Source: an uncultured Desulfomonile sp. (GTDB taxonomy: Bacteria > Desulfobacterota > Desulfomonilia > Desulfomonilales > Desulfomonilaceae). Taken from it: a DNA stretch of 5,968 nucleotides. The stretch spans positions 1-5,968 of the forward strand of contig CALDNG010000146.1 of assembly GCA_937915285.1 (NCBI GenBank), read 5' to 3'. Within the stretch, counting starts at the first letter, position 1. The number at the start of each line of letters is the position of its first letter. The notes beneath the pieces are model-generated. The model saw only the letters and a list, made by a program, of their open reading frames with translations. It had not been told where the DNA came from and did no database searches. Shown piece by piece: positions 1 through 5,260 of this stretch. Position numbers and translations under genes: made by a program.

Positions 1-148
1 ATATCACTATCGCCTCAGGATTGAGCATTTCAATGTGCTTGAGAGTTATTTCATCATTGCGGTGAACGGATATTCTTTGGTCAAGTATTCCAAGGGCCTG
101 CACGATGTTGAAAGTGAAAGAGTCATAATTGTCTATTATTAGAATCAT
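1..148 (-). CDS. trpG: Anthranilate synthase component II (glutamine amidotransferase), N-terminal part, cut by window edge
   Basis: This is the amidotransferase subunit that hydrolyses glutamine and passes ammonia to TrpE for anthranilate synthesis in the cytoplasm. Only the first 49 codons are present. They read MILIIDNYDSFTFNIVQ at the start, with RNDEITL at about residues 31-37 and LNPEAIVI at 42-49, which matches the conserved N-terminus of the TrpG/PabA class I amidotransferase family. The catalytic Cys-His-Glu residues lie beyond the left edge. The start ATG (148-146) follows the trpE stop codon after three bases (TGA-ACA-ATG), and its ribosome binding site AGGAG lies inside the last trpE codons, so the two genes are probably translationally coupled. 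TrpG and PabA share this N-terminus, and in some bacteria one protein serves both pathways. The call of trpG rests on the trpE neighbour and the shared attenuator. Confidence 0.93.
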   Translation of the reverse strand, partial: MILIIDNYDSFTFNIVQALGILDQRISVHRNDEITLKHIEMLNPEAIVI

Positions 149-151
149 TGT

Positions 152-1534
152 TCATTCTCCTGCCGCCGCTTTGAGGGCTGCCACACCGTGAGCCGCCTTT
201 TTCAGGATTTCCTCGTATTCCATTTCCGGTATCGAATCCGCCACTATCCCCGCGCCAGCCTGCAATGTGAATTCATCGCCACAGAATTCAATCATTCTTA
301 TGGCAATGCAGGTGTCCATCTTCTGTCCGGCCCCCCAGAATCCGACAGCGCCACCATACGGGCCCCGGGGTGATTCTTCCAATGAGGATATTATCTCCAT
401 GGCGCGGACTTTGGGCGCCCCTGATACTGTTCCAGCCGGGAATGCCGCCTTGAATACCTCCCATGAATCTAACTCATCATGTGGCGTTCCAGTAACCTCG
501 GAAACTATGTGCATGACGTGACTGAAACGTTCGACGGTCATGTACGGGTCAACCTTCACGGTGCCGTATTTGCATACTCGTCCGGCGTCATTCCTTGCCA
601 GGTCTACAAGCATGATGTGCTCTGCCTTCTCTTTCTCCGACCCCATCAGCTCTCTCTCCAGATACCTGTCCACTTCAGGGTCCTTCGAACGCCCACGCGT
701 CCCTGCTATCGGGCGAATGAAAAGCGATCCCCCGTCAATTTTAACAAGGGTTTCAGGAGAAGCCCCAACCAGAGTCCTGTCACCATTCGAACAGTAAAAC
801 ATGTAAGGCGACGGGTTGCGCACGCGCATCCACCTGTAAACATCGAATGGATCAAGATTACCCTTGCCCCTGAATTGACCCGACAGCACTACCTGAAAGA
901 TGTCTCCGTCCAGTATGTGTCTCTTTGCTTTTTCTACGGAGTCCATGAAGATGTCCCGTGAAGGATAATCATATGAGAATGTCCTGCGCGAATTGCCTTT
1001 ATATGAGTTCGCCCTAAGTCTGTCCTCCATGTCCCTGATCATAGCGGTGCAGTCGGTGGTCGAACCCGAGATGGCAACCAGTGTCATCATACGTTTGTAA
1101 TGATCGAAGATGACAAAACTCGACAGCAGCCTCAGGTCCGATAGTGGTCTGTCCCCCAGGAATGCTTCCGGCAGCCTTTCTATAAGGCGCACGGTGTCGT
1201 AACCCACATATCCCACGAGTGAGCCCACAAAAGGCAGGTCCGGAACTCCAGCGCAGGACATGTCCGCTAACAATGACCGCGATGCGTCAAAAAACTCATC
1301 CGGCCTGCAAACCCTTATTCCACCGGCGTCACTCACCTCTACCCTGTCATGAAACAGCTTGAGACCACCCAATGGGCCCCAGGCAATAATTGAATAACGC
1401 CCTATTTTCTCTACCGTCTCACTACTCTCAAACAGATAGGCAGTTTCCTGCGTTTTACATAATTTCATGAATGCTGAAACAGGAGTCTCCATGTCAGCAA
1501 GTAACTCTTTCGACATTGCTATAAAACGGTTCAC
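152..1534 (-). CDS. trpE: Anthranilate synthase component I
   Basis: TrpE converts chorismate plus ammonia (from TrpG) to anthranilate and pyruvate, the first committed step of tryptophan synthesis. The 460-residue product has an N-terminal anthranilate synthase domain (about 10-150) and a C-terminal chorismate-binding domain (about 195-450). Visible motifs are LFES at 34-37 (equivalent to the LLES tryptophan feedback site), DIFQVVLSGQF at 211-221, NPSPYMFY at 240-247, PIAGTRGR at 275-282, EHIMLVDLARND at 305-316, AGTVSGAPKVRAMEII at 367-382 and AGAGIVADSIPEMEYEE at 426-442. The PIAGT form, rather than PIKGT, favours anthranilate synthase over aminodeoxychorismate synthase. The protein is somewhat short for the family (usually near 500). 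The start is GTG at 1534-1532, preceded seven bases upstream by GGAGAGGA. The ATG at codon 7 has no such site. The gene follows the trpL attenuator and runs directly into trpG. Confidence 0.97.
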   Translation of the reverse strand: MNRFIAMSKELLADMETPVSAFMKLCKTQETAYLFESSETVEKIGRYSIIAWGPLGGLKLFHDRVEVSDAGGIRVCRPDEFFDASRSLLADMSCAGVPDLPFVGSLVGYVGYDTVRLIERLPEAFLGDRPLSDLRLLSSFVIFDHYKRMMTLVAISGSTTDCTAMIRDMEDRLRANSYKGNSRRTFSYDYPSRDIFMDSVEKAKRHILDGDIFQVVLSGQFRGKGNLDPFDVYRWMRVRNPSPYMFYCSNGDRTLVGASPETLVKIDGGSLFIRPIAGTRGRSKDPEVDRYLERELMGSEKEKAEHIMLVDLARNDAGRVCKYGTVKVDPYMTVERFSHVMHIVSEVTGTPHDELDSWEVFKAAFPAGTVSGAPKVRAMEIISSLEESPRGPYGGAVGFWGAGQKMDTCIAIRMIEFCGDEFTLQAGAGIVADSIPEMEYEEILKKAAHGVAALKAAAGE

Positions 1535-1549
1535 GCTGAGTTCCTCTCC
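1532..1549 (-). promoter_or_regulatory. trpE ribosome binding site and GTG start
   Basis: On the minus strand GGAGAGGA (1549-1542) lies seven bases before GTG (1534-1532). This strong Shine-Dalgarno sequence supports the GTG over the ATG six codons downstream. It lies only a few bases after the T-tract of the attenuator terminator, so trpE translation starts right after the termination point. Confidence 0.8.
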
Positions 1550-1554
1550 GCCAG

Positions 1555-1587
1555 AAAATAAAAAACCCGCCGGAACAGTGGCGGGTT
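1555..1587 (-). terminator. trp attenuator: intrinsic terminator
   Basis: Read on the minus strand, AACCCGCC (1587-1580) and GGCGGGTT (1571-1564) form a perfect 8-bp stem with an 8-nt loop, followed at once by a T-rich tail (TTTATTTT and related bases to 1555). It lies between the trpL stop codon and the trpE start, 20 bases upstream of the GTG, which is the position of an attenuator rather than a gene-end terminator. Its 5' arm is also part of the antiterminator pairing described separately. Confidence 0.92.
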
Positions 1588-1648
1588 AGCGAGTCTGAAT
1601 GAATTAAATTATACTAATTAATATAAGGACTTGCCAAGCAGCGCCACC
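1577..1648 (-). promoter_or_regulatory. trp antiterminator pairing (regions 2 and 3)
   Basis: Two minus-strand segments can pair in place of the terminator. GGTGGCG (1648-1642) pairs with CGCCACT (1583-1577) over 7 bp with one G-U. TTGGCAAGTC (1637-1628) pairs with GACTCGCTAA (1595-1586) over 9 of 10 bases, with one C-A mismatch. A 4-nt by 2-nt internal loop separates the two helices. This occupies the 5' arm of the terminator stem, so the two structures exclude each other. The leader stop codon (1616-1614) lies about 12 nt after region 2, so a ribosome that completes trpL would mask region 2 and allow termination. A stall at the first two Trp codons would leave it free. I found no convincing region 1:2 helix by eye. 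Confidence 0.7.
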
Positions 1649-1721
1649 AGTGCGAGAATCGCCAGTTGCGCCAACGGGCTGAAGTTTCAGGCTTGAATGT
1701 AGAGGTTTGTGTCCTGTCCAT
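1614..1721 (-). CDS. trpL: trp operon leader peptide, four Trp codons
   Basis: This 35-codon reading frame acts as a sensor of charged tRNA-Trp rather than encoding a working protein. It starts at ATG 1721-1719 with MDRTQTSTF, has Trp at codons 17, 20, 25 and 26 (SARWRNWRFSHWWRC, residues 14-28), and ends with TAG at 1616-1614. Four Trp in ten codons, directly between a sigma-70-like promoter and an intrinsic terminator ahead of trpE, is the hallmark of ribosome-mediated attenuation. AAAAGGA (1739-1733) lies 11 bases before the ATG, a longer spacing than usual. The in-frame ATG at 1745 would give eight more residues but would sit within about 10 nt of the predicted transcript start, so the shorter form is preferred. 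The frame stays open upstream to 1865, but that part lies before the promoter and is not believed to be translated. Confidence 0.88.
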   Translation of the reverse strand: MDRTQTSTFKPETSARWRNWRFSHWWRCLASPYIN

Positions 1722-1759
1722 GCAGGGAATGGTCCTTTTGATCATACTTGTTAGTCTAA

Positions 1760-1789
1760 ATTGTAGAGCGCCCCAGATCTTTTTGTCAA
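1760..1789 (-). promoter_or_regulatory. trp operon promoter (sigma-70 type)
   Basis: On the minus strand a perfect -35 TTGACA (1789-1784) is followed after 18 bp by TACAAT (1765-1760), a 5/6 match to the -10 consensus. Transcription should start near 1755-1752, giving a leader of about 220 nt before trpE that contains trpL and the attenuator. The divergent M50 gene lies about 165 bp away on the other strand, so the intervening region may hold sites for both genes. Confidence 0.8.
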
Positions 1790-1796
1790 CAACATT

Positions 1797-1827
1797 TGTC
1801 TGATAAATAGTTTCAGAGATGTCTGAT
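1797..1827. repeat. Direct repeat TGTCTGAT x2 upstream of the trp promoter
   Basis: TGTCTGAT occurs at 1797-1804 and again at 1820-1827, a start-to-start distance of 23 bp or about two helical turns. The pair begins just upstream of the trp -35 box, at roughly -43 to -75 relative to the predicted start, and also lies in front of the divergent M50 gene. This position would suit a DNA-binding regulator, but no known operator is recognised, and an 8-bp repeat could be chance. Confidence 0.3.
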
Positions 1828-1894
1828 TCGTGATAGATAATTGGATAGGCCGGAATTTCAGGCAAAATCCCTCGAGAAACAATTACTGCAGATC

Positions 1895-1954
1895 ATGGAG
1901 GAATGAGTTATAAGGCGCTCACCCGTAATAAACATTGTTCTTTTTGTAATAACT
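1895..1954 (+). other. Probable missing N-terminal codons of the M50 protease, with in-frame TGA
   Basis: In the protease frame this segment reads ATG GAG GAA TGA followed by 16 open codons encoding VIRRSPVINIVLFVITM into the annotated ATG. The charged-then-hydrophobic pattern fits a membrane protein start. A second ATG at 1903 (MSYKALTR) lies one frame away and would join INIVLFVITM if one base were skipped near 1927. Possible explanations are a nonsense or frameshift mutation, a sequencing error, or a non-canonical start at ATA 1910, which sits seven bases after GGAGGA. Confidence 0.4.
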
Positions 1955-2755
1955 ATGATCACAACCACTGCTGTCGGCGGTCTGTACGCCAATGACAAAT
2001 TCGATTCGTGGCCAATGTTCTTTTTGAATGGGCTCGTGTTTTCGATCCCCCTGATGACCATACTTTTTGTCCATGAAATGGGACATTACATGGCCGGACG
2101 TCGTCGTGGCCTCAATGTCACCTTACCATATTTCATCCCCTCTATCCCTCCGCTAGGGACTTTTGGGGCCTTCATAAAGGTCCGTTCGTTCATCCCGAAC
2201 AAAAAGATACTGATGGAACTTGGGGCCTGGGGGCCGTTGAGCGGCGCAGCCGTAGGTATTCCACTGCTCTTTCTCGGGCTGTGGTTGTCTGAGGTACACC
2301 CTAAGACTTACAGCCCCGAGATCGGAATTTCTTTCGGGACTTCCCTCATTCTTGAGATCGGATGCCTGCTAAGATTTGGCGAATTCTCTTTCAACAACAT
2401 GATCATACTTCATCCCACAGCAATGGCGGCATGGTTCGGGCTTTTTGTTACAGCGATGAATCTGTTGCCCATGGGGCAACTTGACGGTGGACACGTCATA
2501 TACTCCCTGTTCGGGAGCAGGGTCTCAAGAATAATCACTTTTTCGGTCTTCGGGGCTCTTATACCCTTGGGCATGTTCTTGTGGCACGGATGGCTGGTTT
2601 TTGGCGCGTTGACGTTACTGCTGGGTCTGAGGCATCCTCCAACTCTAGATGAATACACTTCCCTCGATAAATCAGGCAGATTAACAGGATATGCTGCAAT
2701 AGCGCTTTTCATCCTCACTTTTGTGCCTGCTCCGATATCTGTGGCTGGTTTATAA
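1955..2755 (+). CDS. M50-family site-2 type intramembrane metalloprotease; true N-terminus uncertain
   Basis: This is a polytopic membrane zinc protease of the site-2 (M50) class. The zinc-binding HExxH is HEMGH at residues 40-44 within a hydrophobic segment, and the third ligand motif is LLPMGQLDGGH at 170-180, with Asp177 as the likely zinc ligand. Also visible are PPLGTFGAFI (65-74) and GPLSG (93-97), which are typical of the EGY-like bacterial branch, followed by several hydrophobic segments (about 98-112, 155-172, 194-224 and 244-262). No PDZ domain is seen. Its substrate cannot be told from the sequence. The ATG at 1955 is the first canonical start in the frame but has no ribosome binding site. 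The in-frame sequence back to 1907 (ending INIVLFVITM) looks like the start of the first membrane helix. A GGAGG at 1897-1901 would suit a start near 1907-1910, where only GTT and ATA occur. The gene is divergent from trpE and probably monocistronic. Confidence 0.88.
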   Translation: MITTTAVGGLYANDKFDSWPMFFLNGLVFSIPLMTILFVHEMGHYMAGRRRGLNVTLPYFIPSIPPLGTFGAFIKVRSFIPNKKILMELGAWGPLSGAAVGIPLLFLGLWLSEVHPKTYSPEIGISFGTSLILEIGCLLRFGEFSFNNMIILHPTAMAAWFGLFVTAMNLLPMGQLDGGHVIYSLFGSRVSRIITFSVFGALIPLGMFLWHGWLVFGALTLLLGLRHPPTLDEYTSLDKSGRLTGYAAIALFILTFVPAPISVAGL

Positions 2756-2782
2756 ATCCAGATTTACAATTCATGTTTTCCG

Positions 2783-2811
2783 TTGACATAGCTCAAATAG
2801 GGGTGTAGCCT
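2783..2811 (+). promoter_or_regulatory. Possible promoter for the 2829-3131 region
   Basis: A perfect TTGACA (2783-2788) is followed after 17 bp by TAGCCT (2806-2811), which matches only three of six -10 positions. It could drive a transcript that includes the inverted repeat at 2835-2882, the doubtful small ORF and the acyl-CoA ligase, giving a leader of about 310 nt. The weak -10 keeps this tentative. Confidence 0.35.
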
Positions 2812-2828
2812 GTGTAAGTAAGTATTAC

Positions 2829-3014
2829 ATGCATGGATATCTGGCGTCTGTAACCCGACGGAAGCGCCTTCTACAGATATCCCTCCGGAGTTCAAGCGTT
2901 GCCCCAAAGGCGTTAAAATCATTCAGAATTGATAGAGAAACGGCGCAGGAAAGAAACCTGGATCCTATTACAATCGCCGAGATCTCGAGAGTATCCAGTG
3001 CATTGAAGATTTAA
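2829..3014 (+). CDS. Doubtful 61-codon ORF, unrecognised
   Basis: I do not recognise this product. The frame has an ATG at 2829, no visible ribosome binding site, and a TAA at 3012. The first 20 residues are rich in Arg and Leu and overlap a long inverted repeat, so they are unlikely to be conserved protein. The C-terminal part (FRIDRETAQERNLDPITIAEI, about residues 32-52) has an ordinary soluble-protein composition and could be the tail of a decayed gene. It lies between the M50 protease and the acyl-CoA ligase, 116 bp before the latter. It may be a chance frame, a small gene or a pseudogene remnant. Confidence 0.2.
   Translation: MHGYLASVTRRKRLLQISLRSSSVAPKALKSFRIDRETAQERNLDPITIAEISRVSSALKI
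2835..2882. repeat. Inverted repeat, perfect 9-bp arms
   Basis: GGATATCTG (2835-2843) and CAGATATCC (2874-2882) are exact reverse complements 30 bp apart. Inside them GGCG (2843-2846) and CGCC (2865-2868) can add a second helix. There is no T-tract after it, so it is not an intrinsic terminator. It could be a folded RNA leader element or a protein-binding palindrome, and no known riboswitch class is recognised. Confidence 0.5.
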
Positions 3015-3060
3015 TTTACTTATTTCTCAAAGACAAAAACTATTCATTTGGCTCTGCGAC

Positions 3061-3082
3061 CCCTTTTGGAGGGTCTCCAGGG
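3061..3082 (+). promoter_or_regulatory. Hairpin in the leader of the acyl-CoA ligase gene
   Basis: TGGAG (3067-3071) and CTCCA (3075-3079) form a 5-bp stem around a GGT loop, extended by CCC (3061-3063) with GGG (3080-3082) across a TTT bulge. A competing stem GACCC (3058-3062) with GGGTC (3071-3075) uses the same bases. It ends 48 bases before the ligase ATG. It may influence mRNA stability or expression, but there is no T-tract and no known motif. Confidence 0.35.
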
Positions 3083-3130
3083 ATTCTTCGGATCACGGAT
3101 GGTAAACAAGCTTAAAATAGGGAGCTAAAG

Positions 3131-4789
3131 ATGGCCATTGAAAGCAATGTGACGAAGGAGCAGATCGAGCACTACATGAATCTCGGTTTTTGGGACAAAT
3201 GGACTTTCTGTGACTACGTGAAGCGATGGGCAACCGCCTTTCCGGACAAGGAGGCCCTTATCGATGCCAAAAGCCGTTTGAGCTGGTCACAGGTAAGATC
3301 CATGATGGATCGAATGGCGCTAAACTTTCTTGAACTGGGGATCAAACGGGACGATCTTGTGGTAACTCAAATTCCGAACTGTGTAGAGGCGATAGTTACG
3401 GAATTCGCCCTTGCGAGAATCGGGGCCTGTGTGGTTCCACTAGCAATGCAGTGGCGTGATCATGAACTGGATTATGTCCTCCGCCAGACGCAGGCGCCTG
3501 CGGTTATTGTTCAGAAGGAATACGCCGGATTCAACTATGTCGAAATGATGAAGGGAATCCAATCGAAACACCCTGGACTAAACCACATTATCGCCATTGG
3601 TGATGAACCGCTGGAAGGCGCTGTCTCTTTCAGGAGAATGTGGGAGAAAGGGGTTGAGCAGAAATACTCAGCCGACTATCTTGACAAGAATTGCAAAATC
3701 GACGCCAACGACGTACTCACACTTTGCTTTACATCCGGAACAGAAGCCGATCCAAAGGGATGCCCGCGAACCCATAATCATTGGAAGAGTTTTGTGCGCT
3801 CCGGTTTTCTCCATCATCTGACGGAAAATGTTCATGACAGGGTAGTCATGGCGCTGCCGTGGATCAACCTGTTCGGCCAGAGCGTTGGGATATTGTCCAT
3901 GGCCATCGTTGGCGGAACCTTGATATTATTGGATGGTTTTAATCCTGCAGTCATGGCCCAGACAATCGCCCGGGAGAAGGCGACCCTTTATGCCGGAGTC
4001 CCGGCCATGCATGTGGCGCTTTTGAGATATCCCGAGCTTGACAAATATGACTTGAGTTCACTCAGGGTGGTTGCGAGCGGGGGAGCCCCCTGTCCGACGC
4101 CTGTGATCGAGGAAATGATGTCAAAGTTTGGATGTCTCGTCTGGAACGGTTTTGGCTCAAACGAGGGTCACCTCAACGTGACTGAGGTCGGGCTCAACCC
4201 CGAACTTGTCTCCACGACTATTGGTCTTCCACAGCTATACAGCCAGACGAAGATTGTTGATGAGAACAACAGGGTTGTGAACGTCGGTGAAGTTGGGGAA
4301 TACTGCCAAAAGGCGCCTTTCATCATTGCTGGTTATTATAAGCGTCCGGACCTGAACGCAAAGAAGTGGGACCAGGACGGCTTCTATCATACTGGAGACG
4401 CTTGCTACCTGGACGAGAATGGTTTTTATCATTTTTCGACTCGACTTAAGGACATTATCATTCGAGGAGGGATGAATATCAGCGCGGAAGAAGTAGAGTC
4501 GCTCTTGTACAAAATTCCCAAGGTCATCAATGTGGCCGTCGTCGGTATGCCGGATCAGAAACTGGGCGAAAAATGTTGCGCCTATGTGGAACTCCAGCCT
4601 GGAGAAACCCTTTCTCTGGAAGAAGTGCAAGCCTTCATGGAGAAGGAAAAGGTTGCAAAATACAAGTGGCCCCAACGGGTAGAGATGGTCGAGCAGTTGC
4701 CTCGGACGCCTACGGGAAAAGTTTTGAAGTATGTTCTCCGCGAAGACATTAGCAAAAAGGTCGTTACAGAAGACAGAAAAGGCGCTTGA
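3131..4789 (+). CDS. AMP-dependent acyl/aryl-CoA ligase (ANL superfamily), substrate unknown
   Basis: This 552-residue enzyme should activate a carboxylic acid with ATP to an acyl-adenylate and then transfer it, most likely to CoA, in the cytoplasm. It is full length for class I adenylate-forming enzymes. The phosphate-binding loop is FTSGTEADPKG at 200-210, where the usual Thr-Gly after SGT is Glu-Ala. The A5 motif is NGFGSNEG at 339-346, with Asn where Thr is common and Glu345 kept. YHTGD is at 419-423, the hinge and A8 loop is RLKDIIIRGGMNISAEEVE at 438-456, and the catalytic lysine is Lys530 in PRTPTGK. The N-terminal part (LGFWDKWTFCDYV onward) resembles the EntE/2,3-dihydroxybenzoate-AMP ligase branch, but no siderophore genes are nearby. 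The start ATG follows GGGAG (3120-3124) by six bases. The gene appears to be a single transcription unit with a terminator overlapping its end. Fatty or aromatic acid substrates are both possible. Confidence 0.92.
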   Translation: MAIESNVTKEQIEHYMNLGFWDKWTFCDYVKRWATAFPDKEALIDAKSRLSWSQVRSMMDRMALNFLELGIKRDDLVVTQIPNCVEAIVTEFALARIGACVVPLAMQWRDHELDYVLRQTQAPAVIVQKEYAGFNYVEMMKGIQSKHPGLNHIIAIGDEPLEGAVSFRRMWEKGVEQKYSADYLDKNCKIDANDVLTLCFTSGTEADPKGCPRTHNHWKSFVRSGFLHHLTENVHDRVVMALPWINLFGQSVGILSMAIVGGTLILLDGFNPAVMAQTIAREKATLYAGVPAMHVALLRYPELDKYDLSSLRVVASGGAPCPTPVIEEMMSKFGCLVWNGFGSNEGHLNVTEVGLNPELVSTTIGLPQLYSQTKIVDENNRVVNVGEVGEYCQKAPFIIAGYYKRPDLNAKKWDQDGFYHTGDACYLDENGFYHFSTRLKDIIIRGGMNISAEEVESLLYKIPKVINVAVVGMPDQKLGEKCCAYVELQPGETLSLEEVQAFMEKEKVAKYKWPQRVEMVEQLPRTPTGKVLKYVLREDISKKVVTEDRKGA

Positions 4790-4813
4790 TGGGCTAAATG
4801 TAGGCCTTTTTTT
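4777..4813 (+). terminator. Probable intrinsic terminator of the acyl-CoA ligase gene
   Basis: AAAAGGC (4777-4783) and GCCTTTT (4804-4810) are exact reverse complements, and the second arm runs on into three more T residues. The loop is 20 nt and holds a short inner stem (CTA with TAG). The structure starts within the last codons of the gene. The A-rich upstream arm opposite the T-tract means it might also work for transcripts arriving from the right. Confidence 0.6.
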
Positions 4814-5090
4814 GATGACGATCGATTTTATCAAAGGCTCCGCCTAGCGATGAGATCTTCGGGATGTGGAGGAGCAATTCATATTGTTCGTCCTTTCTCA
4901 TGCAGATGAACCGTCAAGAAACCCCGACTTTTGTGGCGTGTAGGTTCGGAGTTTCTTGGTCGGTTCATCTCGGCTCACCAGATGATCGGACTGGCGCTCC
5001 GCACGGTCGATGGCTGTGATCTGCGCCATGTCCAGGCAATGGACTAGTCGGGATTACTCTCAGAAATTTACTGTTTTATTTTTCGGAATG
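4814..5090. other. Intergenic stretch with no convincing gene
   Basis: Short frames here resemble coding fragments but have no ribosome binding sites or recognisable domains. One is a 35-codon minus-strand frame (ATG at 4901, stop at 4796-4794) starting MRKDEQYELLLHIPKISSLG. Another is an open plus frame from 4910 to 5047 ending LRHVQAMD. They may be relics of a decayed gene or chance. The main structure is the long palindrome at 4905-4969. Confidence 0.4.
4905..4969. repeat. Long imperfect inverted repeat (23-24 nt arms)
   Basis: The left arm (4905-4927) contains GATGAACCG, AAGAAAC and CCGA. The right arm (4946-4969) contains TCGG, GTTTCTT and CGGTTCATC in mirrored order. Twenty base pairs match, interrupted by two small internal mismatches (TC against GGT, and C against A), with an 18-nt loop. 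There is no T-tract, so it is not a simple terminator. It could be a MITE-like or REP-like element, a small structured RNA, or a relic of a transposon end. Confidence 0.65.
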
Positions 5091-5120
5091 TTGACATATG
5101 CTCTCGCTTTGATTTACTTT
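5091..5120 (+). promoter_or_regulatory. Probable tRNA-Thr promoter
   Basis: A perfect TTGACA (5091-5096) is followed after 18 bp by TACTTT (5115-5120), a 3/6 match to the -10. Transcription would start near 5127, giving a short 5' leader of about 17 nt before the mature tRNA end at 5144. The position supports it more than the -10 match does. Confidence 0.5.
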
Positions 5121-5143
5121 CATGTGTCGCCACGCGACGAGGC

Positions 5144-5218
5144 GCCGGGGTAGCTCAGTGGTAGAGCAGTTGATTCGTAATCATCAGGTCGTGGGTTCAA
5201 CTCCCATCTCCGGCTCCA
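5144..5218 (+). tRNA. tRNA-Thr, anticodon CGT
   Basis: This 75-nt cloverleaf decodes ACG. The acceptor arms are GCCGGGG (5144-5150) and CTCCGGC (5208-5214), followed by discriminator T and an encoded CCA (5216-5218). The D arm is GCTC/GAGC around AGTGGTA. The anticodon loop is TTCGTAA (5174-5180) with CGT at 5176-5178. The T arm is GTGGG/CCCAT around TTCAACT. The anticodon stem GTTGA/TCATC contains one T-T mismatch at tRNA positions 28-42. The CGT anticodon and the overall sequence resemble bacterial tRNA-Thr. No neighbouring tRNA gene or integrase is present. Confidence 0.95.
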
Positions 5219-5260
5219 GGAAATTCAACAAGTTGCAGAATGGATTCCGTAGCTTTTTTT
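5219..5260 (+). terminator. Weak possible terminator after tRNA-Thr
   Basis: GGAA-ATTC (5219-5226) can pair with GAAT (5238-5241) and TTCC (5245-5248) across a 3-nt bulge, and a run of seven T follows at 5254-5260 after five unpaired bases. The stem is AT-rich and the gap before the T run is unfavourable, so this is only a candidate for tRNA transcript release. Confidence 0.3.

Noticed and set aside
479..961. 160-codon plus-strand ORF
   Set aside because: It lies entirely antisense to trpE, whose family motifs are clear, and shows no domain or ribosome binding site.
1722..1865. Upstream in-frame extension of trpL (83-codon frame in total)
   Set aside because: The extension covers the trp promoter and lies mostly before the predicted transcript start. 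Only the part from 1721 has the leader-peptide context.
4235..4834. 199-codon minus-strand ORF
   Set aside because: It is antisense to the acyl-CoA ligase C-terminal domain and also crosses the terminator. It is a shadow frame.
4794..4901. 35-codon minus-strand ORF starting MRKDEQYELLL
   Set aside because: The composition is protein-like, but there is no ribosome binding site, no recognised family, and its end overlaps the ligase terminator. It is kept only as a remark on the intergenic region.
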